Positions 1 through 10,272 of a DNA stretch of 64,000 nt are shown here, piece after piece. A program made the translations under genes and the position numbers. The notes below the pieces were generated by a model. That model was not told the origin of the DNA, ran no database searches, and worked only from the letters and a program-made list of their open reading frames with translations. This stretch comes from Euwallacea fornicatus. Lineage: Eukaryota > Arthropoda > Insecta > Coleoptera > Curculionidae. Positions within the stretch are counted from its first letter, which is position 1, and each line of letters starts with the position of its first letter. Where the stretch lies: positions 4,278,001 to 4,342,000 of the forward strand of contig NC_089547.1 in the NCBI RefSeq assembly GCF_040115645.1, read 5' to 3'.

Positions 1-290
1 GACCAAAATGTCACATCATGATGAGTATAAGTGAAATTCAGCTAAAAAAAAGAAGCAACCAAAGAGCTGGAATTCCTGCTAGAAAATTCCTGTAAAGGTC
101 ATTCTGAGGCAGTTTTGTATCAATTTTGGTTATGCATTAATTAATGAAATGATGAATTGATGAACTAGAACATAAAGACAGTTTTTGATTACTTGCCCAT
201 CAAAAGCTAACAAATAATACCTTTTCAAGATTTTTTAAAGAGTTTGGTAACATGGCCTGCCTCCTGAAGGAATTACAAGTGATGTCAAAA

Positions 291-310
291 TGACGTAAGG
301 GCTATATAAA
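291..310 (+). promoter_or_regulatory. Possible core promoter: CRE-like site next to a TATA box
   Basis: TGACGTAA at 291-298 is followed by TATATAAA at 303-310. The spacing and orientation suit a plus-strand start near 335-340. No recognised exon follows, so this may be a chance match or a distal start. Confidence 0.3.
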
Positions 311-1255
311 CACTGGCAGAAAAGAGATGCCAGCATGATAAAAGACGGTTGCGATGTTGCCATTTCCCCTTGTTGGTTTCACGGTCAATGTTGTTTGAAG
401 TGCAAACATCATTTAGTTTTCTTGAAGGTATCCCCACTAAGGCAAAAGTAATCGGCAACGAGGCCAATTAGGTAATATGAAAATTAATTTGACAAAGCAC
501 TTTACTGATGTAAAGAAAATTATTCTTAAATGTAGTACTTAAATTTCTCGATATGTTGGTGAATCATACATATATATACCAAGCATTTATCCTAAAGATG
601 TCTTCATCATCGCAGAAGTTTCCGTAGAACAATATCGCCAAAAATCAATCGTCTTAACCATCAAACTCATATAAAGATTGGTATTACTTCCATGTGGTGG
701 GAAAGAACATTAGAATCCCCAATTAACTTGTCTATTTACTCAAAAAATGTTTACAACCCACGATAAACACATTTTATTGTTCGTTTACAGTGACTCAAAT
801 TTCGCAAGAACAATAAACTTTCCAGCGCCGAACCTGCAATTTTAATTATTGCGACAGTCCACGTCCCAAATGGCCCGGATTCCAGAAAACCTGGATAAAT
901 TCGAGTGGTTTTTCATTTTAAAAGCCTTCATGCCGCCATTAATATTTTTAGCCAAAAGGCTGGCGCCTGGAGACAGGACCTTAAACTTCATTCTTGGCAT
1001 AAATCACCTCGGCTACAGTTGATTATATGAGATATCATTTTTCAGAATACTCAATATAACATTTCTCTGACTGGTTTTTGTATATGGGGCGATGAGTCGT
1101 TTATTTTGATTGTGGCGTGATTGGATTTCGTCCAATTAAATGGAGAAATGAGTGAAATTGGAAGAGAGTATGCCAATTTCATGTAACATGTGGAGCATTT
1201 CTTAAAAGGTTTCATTGTGCTAATGATTTTTCCTCATTGTAAATTAACTTTTACA

Positions 1256-1572
1256 CAAGATTCTTGATTGAATGGTGAAGGAAACCTTTCCGTACCTTCC
1301 CTTGTGGAGATATCCACATTTGGGTACTATCACATTGCTCATCTTTTAGTAAAGATTTGGTGTAGAAAACATGAACATGGCCAATTTAAGAAAGTATCAT
1401 TATATTTACAAACGTTTCTTCAAACCACCACGCACCACAATTCTTGATACATTGGTGAAGGACATGGCCTCGCATCTTCCCTTCTTAGAACCAGATTGGG
1501 CTACTATCAAACTCTTTATCTTTAAATAAAATTTGGTACAGAAAGTATGGGCGTGGATCCCTTACAACGAAG
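1256..1572. repeat. Diverged tandem duplication, units of about 135 bp
   Basis: Unit 1 (about 1256-1390) and unit 2 (about 1437-1572) share a colinear series of blocks: ATTCTTGAT, GGTGAAGGA, TTCCCTT, ACTATCA, TCTTT, TTTGGT, AGAAA and CATGG-like ends. They are offset by about 181 bp. The divergence suggests an old duplication. No coding potential is visible. Confidence 0.7.
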
Positions 1573-1890
1573 CAAAGAATTAAACTTAAGCCGACAAACT
1601 TATGACCCATTAGCTGTCATATACAATCCTACACGAATTTTTGCTCAACATCAAAGACTCTAAGCCGCAATCCACCTCCCACACTGCTCTCATCACCGAA
1701 AACATTTTCCACATAATCGAAAAGCCCCCCAAGATGACTGGTTGGTGTAGAAAAATCCCATTCTGACCCACTCTGCCGTAACAAAAGAATCGTTAAAGGA
1801 GGAAGACATCAATCGCCAACAGAAACCCGAAAAGCGAGCATTTTTGGAATGCCATCACCACACCGTATAACCGATTGCGACTCGCATTGG

Positions 1891-1925
1891 CTAAAATTAA
1901 AATAGCGGGTGGTGCTACTTATATA
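1891..1925 (+). promoter_or_regulatory. Troponin C promoter: MEF2 site plus TATA box
   Basis: CTAAAATTAA at 1891-1900 fits the MEF2 consensus YTAWWWWTAR exactly. TTATATA at 1919-1925 lies about 18 bp further on. A start near 1950 would give a leader of about 70 bases before the ATG at 2022. MEF2 is the known activator of insect muscle structural genes, so the site fits the gene it precedes. The assignment is inference from motif and position. Confidence 0.55.
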
Positions 1926-2021
1926 CTGAGTGTTGGCCGGTGGGCCCCATTTTAGCCGGCGTGGAGTTCTTGCCGCACTTGACGCTGAAGTGGTCAAAGA
2001 AGAGGCAGAGGACACATTGAA

Positions 2022-5000
2022 ATGGTTAGTGTTGGGTGGTGGTTTTGTGAGTTCAGTGTTTGTGATGTGGGTGGTATATAACCTCGGGAAAATGGAATGA
2101 GGCCATGGGCGTCCTGGAGGAAAGAGCGGCCCCTTTGAAAAGGAAAGAGGAATTTTGGTCATTTTCTGGACGCCCATGGTGATTCCATAAGCTGAGCAGA
2201 CTGTGACCATGACATCATGGTCTGAACAATTTACGGTAGCTAGGAGGAAGGTCGAATTTTCTGGACCGTTTTTTTTTCTGGATTTGAACAGCAACTCTTC
2301 GCAAAAAATGCGAACGTCTCGTAAAGACTTATTGCAAAAGCTGCTTTTCTTATGTGAAATTAGAGGTACAGGAAAGCTGTTTCTGCAGTAAAATCATAAT
2401 CAATTTTGGTTTCTATAGCACCGTTCCATATATCAATTTGGTCCGATTAATTGTGGCCTTTTAACACTCTTAATTAGGTTTAGCCGAACTGAAATTTATT
2501 TATAACCAGAGCTGTGTAGATTGAAACTATTGTAGCTCGGTTTTGCCTGCGTTTTAGTTCTGCAAATTTTCGACAGAGAAACTTTAAGTTTTCCGGAGAG
2601 AATGAAATTACGGCACAAAAGTCGTTCTCAGTTCTCTTATGTGCGCCCGCCTAAGGGGAACGGTGTGGCTATGTTTTTATGTTTGTCGTGAGTGGGAAAT
2701 TTTCCTAATATTCATACGTCCCTCAGCCACTTCGCTGGCATTAAGGCTGCCGTGCGCCACTGATTTTTTCTTCCGTTCTCTATGAGCAAATTTGTATTTC
2801 CCGTAGCGTTTTTGCGCACTTGCCCAAGTTCCCCGCTCCATCTCTTCAGTTTTTTCATTAAAAATCGACTGCGTTCGCGGCTTCTCCATTTCCGAAACGT
2901 CGAATTTTCCTGCAATTTCTTATTGTTGCATTTGTAAGCAAATCGCACCTTGCCAGGAATTTTAATAACCATCAATCAAGCCATTTACTAAACGAATATG
3001 TTTACGCTTTACACCCCAATGGCTGATGGACTGCCTTGTTTTTTTCAATCGACACCAAACAAGCTCCTGGATTGGACTATAAATAAATCAAAAAAATACG
3101 TTTTTAACTAAAAAATCAATAATCAAATTCCGGGAATTACCAGCGTTTGAAAGCGCGGATTCACTTTTAAACTTCCTGACAAATCGCTTTTAATAATCAG
3201 CTTTTAATTCGAGTTGGCACCTACGTGAGGAGACCCTGAAACATTTAAATTTATTACCGGATCATTTGCAAATGACCGAGAAATTTTCCAGCTAGTTTCG
3301 ATAATAAAATAATTTCACTCGTTTTTCGGCCTGTTCCCGTGCCTCCCTTTTGATCCATCACTAATTTGGTTTTCGTGATTTTTTTTTTCAGGCGGAAGCT
3401 GAGGACCAACAAATGCAGTGTGAGTAGCCGCGATGGAACTGGATTAAAAATAAAATCCGGCCAGAAGAATTCAAATATTTAATTCACTGAATTAAACAAA
3501 CGCCTTCGCAATGAGAAAAACCCTAAGTATTTAATTTTGCATGGGCGTCCCTCATAGAAATCTTGGCTAATTTTATCCACGGACGCTCCTCACCACTGTT
3601 CCTTCCTCCCATTTCCGAATTAATCCTTAAAACCCGTAAAATTTTTACTTTGCCAGGCAGCAAAGTGCGTCCATAAACCAGAGGCGCGTAAAACTTTTAT
3701 GCCATTCCATAAACGCTTTAGTGTTACAATACACGTAATAAGCGAAATAAAGTTGATATAAACGATGTTTCATAGTGCTCAAAAGGGCGTTTTCCATGTT
3801 CGATACGGCCAAGAGGGGCACCATCGAGAAGGAGAAGGTCAGGACCATTTTGTCCACCTTGGGGCACTCCTACGACGAGAAGGAGCTGGAGCAGATGCTC
3901 TCAGACGAAGACCCAGAAGGTGAGTTCTCAACTGAGTCCGGGTTAGTTCGGTATTCCCATTAATTTCACGACGAAGTTGTCGAGACTTCAACGCCTCCCT
4001 AAAGGCGCCTGTGAGAAGGGCCCCGTGGAGACTCTCCTTCCCGGAGACCTCTCGGTGGATTTGAGGGCTTCGATGGGACATTCAGGCGATTGGAAAGGGG
4101 ACCGTCAACGTGCGCGTGCACCGAGATGACTGGAGACCACGTGTACCGCCGCATTGACATTTGTTTTAACTGCGATTTAACCTGATCGTCTATCGACGGC
4201 CCCAGAAGGGAGAACACGCACGTCTTCGGATTCATGGATACTTTGGAAAGTCATCGAGTGACTAAGCCGAAATTCCTCGCGAAAGCATAATAGTTCCTCA
4301 AAAGTCCGCACATTTATCAATTTCCAGAAGATGATTGAAGGATGTGCCGAAGTTTTATTGAAATTTATTGCGAGCATTCTCGACGAAAATCCGAGAATAT
4401 TCGGCCCAAGCCTAAATTCCGCTACAGGTTGATAAATGTTGATAAATACGTCCTTGAATGGCTGTTTAAATCAATGGGAAACGGGATTACCATCCCTAAA
4501 ATAAAATTTTTCCAGACTGCTGGGTTTCGGGACCCACTAGAAATAATTGATGGTATTGCTCAAATGAAATATGCGAGAAACACGTTAAAAGCTGTGCCAG
4601 ATATTTTCGGGAAAATCGCGTGTAGGCCCACAAAAACAATGAACAAGTAGCAGTAATCGAAAGGTAATTGAGAGCGTGTCCTGCAAATGTATTATTTATT
4701 TGATCTGTAAATACTTCACCTACATCTGGAACGACTGACAGAGATAAATGAGGTAATGTCGTCACGTCAAAAATAACATAGAGCTATGTGAATCGCCTCT
4801 GGGCTCTAACAGACGTGACAGGCAGGCGAAAATTACCCTTTGAACGTTTATATTGGAAGGAAGGGGCCTTATGAAGTGCCATAGGGTATCTCTGCATGAA
4901 AATAGCTTCATCTTTAAATGGAAATTACTGGAAATATTCCGAAGATAAACGCGCATTTTGCAGTTGCGAAGCGCGTCAAACTTCGCAACTTTCAAATTTC

Positions 5001-6556
5001 CAAATCTGGCACGGCGCTCGCGCCGCCCCCCAACTTCCCGAAGATTTCTGATTGTTTTAGATTTGATTTTTCCCGCGAGTTTCCCTTCTTCGCTCTTCTT
5101 CTCTTATACAATTGATTGAAGACTGTGTCCATTTTTAAGGAATTTTGCTGGATTATTTTCACATATTCCACAAAACATCGGCTCGGTCTAACCTGAGCTG
5201 CCACAAGAAAGTTTCTCGTCTCTGGCAATTAGAGGAAGTCTTAGCAGAAGTAATCCGAAGCGACTGTGATTCAACAAGGAAAATCGTCAATTTTACCGTA
5301 ACAGTGCAGAAAAATCAATAAGCCCCAGACAAAAAATCAAATAAAAACATTAAATAATTTCTAATTTTGTCCCATTAAACTCGAATTTCCACCAATATTA
5401 ATTTCGACCTGTCACCCGAAATCAACGTCAACGTCTCGTAAAGGAAGAAGATATATCTTTCGTCTTCCTTTTCTCGCTCGTAGAATAAACAGTGACGGTT
5501 GCACGAGCCTAAGTAGGTGGCGGCGAATATTACTTTATAACATTGGCACAGTGGTAGGAAATGAGGATTTTAAAGGTAAAAATGTCCAGTTTTTGCACTG
5601 CCATTCACTTGTCGCCCCAATCAAGTCCAGACGTGGCCCTTCAAACTCTTTCGTCAAGCAAACTTTTATAATCCCGCGTAAACAGCTCTTCAAAAAACAA
5701 TTAAAACTTAATTTTTTAATTTTTCGGCTCTTTGCTTAATAACGCTCTAATAAACGGTAACGCCGCTCTTCGGACCGATCCAATTATTTCTCGAAATTTA
5801 TGTCTGGAATGATGCCAGAGCAACGAAAAATATCTGGATTATTAAATGTGCTCATTAGCAGGAACGCCAACATCTTTGAGGGCCGGATAATGACTTTGTT
5901 TCGAATTTAAATAGACTGTTAGATTTAATTTGCGTTTCAGGAACGGGCAGAATGGATTTTGAGGCTTTTTGTCGCGTGGCCTCTCACTTCCTGGAGAGCG
6001 AGGACGAAGAGGCTCTTCAAAAGGAGCTTAAAGAGGCCTTTAGGCTTTACGACAAAGAAGGTAGGTAAGCAGGCGTAAAGCAGCAACTAATCTCGATTTC
6101 GAATTACGAGACCATTTTTCATTTTTCATCGGGAACCTGGCAAATTCCAGGCAGCTGTATGATTTATCACATATGTATACTTGACCTAGAAAAATGCCTT
6201 ATTTTCGATATCTTCGAGGAACTTTCAACTCCATCATCACCTTGGGGCAGCTTTTGATAAATTGCCACCGTCGCGTGATTTCAGCCAATCATTAAAAACT
6301 TAAGGAACGTTAGTAATTCATTAAGACTCCTCTATAGGTAATGGCTACATACCCACTTCGAGTTTAAGAGAGATTTTGGCGGCTTTAGATGATCAATTGA
6401 CCAGCGATCAATTGAACGAGATGATCGCTGAGATTGATACTGATTCTTCGGGGACCGTAGACTTTGAAGGTGAGGTTTTTTTTATGAATTTGCAGCTGTA
6501 ACTGGAGTCTAACGGTGGTCGTTTCAGAATTTATGGAAATGATGACTGGTGATTAA
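2022..6556 (+). CDS. TpnC: Troponin C, probable flight-muscle (F1, single calcium site) type
   Basis: Calcium-sensing subunit of the thin-filament troponin complex in muscle. Coding exons are 2022-2024 (ATG only), 3392-3419, 3776-3919, 5941-6060, 6338-6469 and 6528-6556, giving 151 residues, the usual length. The frame is continuous across all joins and the protein begins MAEAEDQQMQLLKRAFSMFD. A first exon ending right after the ATG is typical of insect TpnC genes. Its donor GTTAGT is weak, so this exon is the least certain part. There are four EF-hands. Loop I (DTAKRGTIEKEK) lacks calcium ligands. Loop II has Ala at position 12 where Glu is needed. Loop III (DKEGNGYIPTSS) is the usual degenerate form. 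Loop IV (DTDSSGTVDFEE) is canonical. One working site, site IV, is the pattern of the F1 isoform used in stretch-activated flight muscle. The C-terminus is FMEMMTGD. Confidence 0.93.
2096..2186. repeat. Inverted repeat in troponin C intron 1
   Basis: CCATGGGCGTCC at 2103-2114 is the exact reverse complement of GGACGCCCATGG at 2168-2179. The flanking ATGGAAT extends both arms to about 20 bp with a small gap. The loop is about 53 bp. It could fold as a hairpin in the pre-mRNA or be the remnant of a small element. Confidence 0.6.
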
Positions 6557-6635
6557 TTTGGACGGTGTTTTTGTACTATTTTTTTGTATGTGAAATATAA
6601 GACATGTTGTTGTGTACTTATTTGTAATGGTTTTG

Positions 6636-6641
6636 AATAAA
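6636..6641 (+). terminator. Poly(A) signal of troponin C
   Basis: AATAAA lies 80 bases after the TAA stop and is followed by T/G-rich sequence, giving a short 3' UTR. Confidence 0.75.
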
Positions 6642-6699
6642 ATTGTGGATTTTGTTACTTTGTCGTACACCACGTCGAGGCGTGGCTGTTAACAAAACT

Positions 6700-9457
6700 G
6701 AATTTTAATTCCATCTCGCAACGGAGGCTCAATAAAAGCTAATTATCATTAACTTTAATGGTTTCGTGACATAATGGCGTATACAAGTTCCAGGTTAGTA
6801 CACAACAGGCCTTTTCGGTAATGGTAACCTAGCACATACTGATCTTTATCGGCTGATTTTCAACCATTCGAATTGATCGGCGTTCGACAGAAATCAATAA
6901 AAAATAGAGAAAAACCGAGAAAAGTGAATTATAATTTACCTTAACGGTTTCATGATAAAAAGGTGAATGCATGTTTCACAGGTTGCACTACATGATCCTA
7001 TTTTAATTAGGTCAATACTTACATGGCGCCATCTACCAACAAATACTGGAACGTTGCGCGTTTCTTGATGTGGCAAATGCAACATTTACCATGAACTTTC
7101 ATTGAAATTGGCTAAATTGCCATTAATAATTACTGAAAATGTCACGTGAATATTTCATGACCTTTTCTCTCACTTTGTGTTTGATTCGCCTTTTAAGGGT
7201 ACTTATTTAAGGATCATAATCTCTTCGAACTTCCAGCAATTTGACAGCGAAGCCCCTACGGTATACCTTGCGGGTTCATGCATATTACATATGCCTTGTT
7301 AAATCCGTCCTTTACCTTACAATTTCAATTTGGATCACGGTACGAAAGTTCGAAGGTTTATTTCCATATCTGCGATGGGTAAATCCCCGCTTTGCTGAGA
7401 TTTCAATTTGCCGCTCTAAATGTCATTCGAAAGCTTCTAATGGAGTCTTGATTTTTATGTGCGACACCACCAGCTGATTTTTATTTTCTTTTAATTACAA
7501 TTTGCTCCTTGATGACAACAAAAAAAAAACTTTTTCTTGATATCGGCCCGTATCCGAAATTTGACTCTGCGCTGCAGCTATCGAAAGATCCCCCATATTA
7601 GCACGGTAACCTGAATACGGGCGATAAAAAGGGCCGTTGGTTATGTCCTTGGGAAAATGTCTCGGCTACTTTTGGCAATCATGTAGAGTTTAGCATCGAT
7701 TTGCAGAAGCCGGGTTTTTCCAGCCATCGCATTGCGTCTTATCAATGTTTTTTAACGGTTTAACGCGTTTTTAATTCGTTTAAACGCCGGCGAGATCTGA
7801 GGTAATAAGGAATATTTATGATCAATTTGCACGGCAGACGCCCTAAGTTTGAAGTGCGCAAGATGAGCAATAAATCAATGCCGAACTAGCGGAACTGACC
7901 TTATTAAGGGATTTTACCTGGGGCCGTGTCATCCTTCATCAAAAGTTCCCCCGGAATTCGTTATTCGCAGGACCTTAACATATCTATGCTAAAGGGCCGC
8001 TCCGTTGGCTACGCAGAGACGGGCCACGTTGCGGGAGGTAAATTCGCCCTAATTTGGATGTATTTAATTCAATGTCTGCGGGCAGGAAATGAAATCGAAA
8101 TTCCCCGACGCAATGACGAATATAGTTTGCAACAGGCGAAATTTGAAATATCCATTTGCTTCCATTAGGACAAACTAACTCCTCCCGACACCTCGTTCGA
8201 GCGCAAGCTGGCTGGATATTCCGCTTCGCAAGTGCAAAACCTATTATTTATTCGGAAGTTCTGCTGAAGTTGGAATATTCAAGGGGAGCGTGGAACGCGG
8301 AACAAGCGTGATGGTATAATGGAAAATGGAAAGATAGAGCCGTTTTCGAAAACAACTGCCATTGAGGTAAAACTAGACTCATTGCCTTGTATCAAGATGG
8401 TAGCTCAGTATTTACCGTCACCAACGAATATTCGAATTTATTTTATTGGAAATTCGCTTTTGAGCCTGAGATTTATTCGAGGCCTGAATAGGAGCCATAA
8501 ATTTCTTCAACCTTGTTGGAAGCTTCAACCCCGATAGGTGAAATATCGAGGTGTTCAGTCCGAAACTCTCTTGAAAAGACGCATTTAGGTAATGGAGATG
8601 GCATAGGAAACTGGTACAATAATAGCCTTAAACATACAAAATTCAAAAAGCAATTCGGACGACGTTGAGCCTCAGCTAAAACCCATTAAATTTAATTGCT
8701 GCGAGCTTTTAAGAGGATCGATAAAATGGGATCGAACAATAATTATCGAGAGCGAACACATTGAGTATTCTGTATTATATAAGTCGAACGAGTAGAATGG
8801 TCTGCAATAGCTCCGAGTCGGGTTTTATTGTCTGCAATAAGAGGATTTGAATTCGATTATTTTCGGTTTCTATGGCGAAATCAATTCCGAGATATACGTA
8901 CAGAGCATGCATCTATGGAGCAAGCAAAGCGAGCGAAGTGTCTTGTCTAGCAATAATTTTCAAAACCGCGATTACACAAGTTTAGAGGTTTTTGAGGCTT
9001 AAAAAAGCAATTGATAAACTTGTGCAATGCTCTATCATAGCGAACCTCTAGATGATCTAAATCTATGGAAAATCTAAGCGTAATGAAATCATCTAATGTA
9101 AAAAACTCTTTGCTCTAGGTAAGTTACCTGGCTGAGACTTCTATAGCTACTCGCGCTTCCACTGCGCGCCTGAAAAAGAATTAATTTTGAATTAAGTGAT
9201 TTATTTGAGTAAAATTATTGCTTTGTACAAGTTGCCACACTAAGTGAGGAACATCGGCATGCATAGTGATTCTCCAGCGTTACCTTGCTCCTGGTCCTGG
9301 GGACGCACTCCTCCTTGGAGGGTTTCCTCCTCTTGTCCTTTTCCTTCAGGATCATCCTCGCAGCCGCAAACGCCATTCTGCGCTTTCACCGGACGCAACT
9401 CTCTCAATTACATAGGCTCATTTCGCGACAATTACAAGTAAGAGTCTTTGCTAGATA
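6700..9457. other. Non-coding stretch
   Basis: Only short frames occur and none resembles a known family. Minor items: a CTCF-like core on the minus strand at 7026-7035, and two interlocked inverted repeats around 8972-9049 (TTACACAAGTTTA at 8972-8984 against TAAACTTGTGCAA at 9015-9027, plus AGAGGTT against AACCTCT). No gene is supported. Confidence 0.6.
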
Positions 9458-10270
9458 CACCGCGTGACACAGAGAAGGGGGCACCCCGTAGAAGTGGTTC
9501 GATTTAAATGGCTTCCCCATTCGTTTATGCCTTCCTACGAACCTCAGCTTTTTTTACAGTAAAAGGCGCAACGCGCAAAGCGACTTTGTGGGGCCAGAAT
9601 ATCACTACTGTCGTAGCTTGCTTCCAGAAGGTGTTCTTGTGCGTTGTAGTCGGACGAGGTTCCCAGAAGATCGGCCACAGAGCAAGAGCGGTCCCGGAAG
9701 GCGTCGAAGAATCACAGAACTGGTGCAATGGGACCTGGAATGGGATACTGTAGTTTTCATGCAGATTTTTCCTGGGTATGCATGGCGGTTGGGAAAGAAT
9801 CAGAAGGCGATGAGCTGCCTCAGACTGTAGAGATAATGCTGTGAGGTGCACGGTCACCGGTACACCCAAGAAGTCTTGGAACGGCATTTTCCACTCTACC
9901 TCAGAACACTTCATAATCCAGTTTTTCAACAAGGCGATGCACGACTCCGTGTGGCTCGGGTTACTGTGGATTTTTTCCAACAATACGAAAACAATTTGTT
10001 ACTTTGGCCTCGCCGACCTCCAGACCTAACCTCCATCGAACTTGTGTGTGAGGTATCGTAGCAGCGCTCTGTAACTTCGTACAGATAGTCTGGAATGAGA
10101 TTTCCCAAGAGAACATCGATCAACTCATTGAATCGATGCCTAGACGTGTCCAGGAGTGCACCAGGGGCATATTATCAACTTTTTTTCATCATCGAATTTG
10201 TTTCGTTTCTCAACGATGTACGTAAAATGAAACCATTTTTACGGGGTGTTCTCTTTCCTATGTCACGCAG
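9458..10270 (+). mobile_element. Degenerate Tc1/mariner-superfamily element with terminal inverted repeats
   Basis: The 813-bp element is bordered by TA at 9456-9457 and TA at 10271-10272, the expected target duplication. The left end (9458-9497) and the reverse complement of the right end (10233-10270) align over about 38 bp. Shared blocks include GCGTGACA near the tip and CACCCCGTA further in. A decayed transposase lies between them. Autonomous relatives are about 1.2-1.6 kb, so this copy has lost internal sequence. It is almost certainly immobile. Confidence 0.8.
9580..10180 (+). pseudogene. Tc1-like DDE transposase remnant
   Basis: Pieces in shifting plus-strand frames match the C-terminal half of Tc1-type transposases. 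VHGHRYTQEVLERHF is near 9845-9890. FQQGDARLRVARV follows, then WPRRPPDLTSIEL around 10004-10045. An EWDEISQENIDQL-like stretch lies near 10090-10130. In the family the second catalytic Asp sits in a QDNAR motif. Here it reads QGDAR, so that Asp is lost. The Glu of the SPDLxxIE motif is kept. Frameshifts, stops and the missing N-terminal DNA-binding half make it a dead copy. Confidence 0.8.
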
Positions 10271-10272
10271 TA

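Larger units (their letters stand above)
1..1890. other. Upstream non-coding region
   Basis: No open frame here looks like a gene. The stretch is AT-rich. It holds a TATA/CRE-like motif pair at 291-310 and a diverged tandem duplication at 1256-1572, both listed separately. It is probably the 5' flank of troponin C, or intergenic. Confidence 0.6.

Noticed and set aside
4342..4650. 102-codon frame inside a troponin C intron
   Set aside because: It lies between confirmed exons of the same strand and has no recognisable domain.
9525..9983. 152-codon minus-strand frame
   Set aside because: It is the antisense shadow of the transposase remnant on the plus strand.
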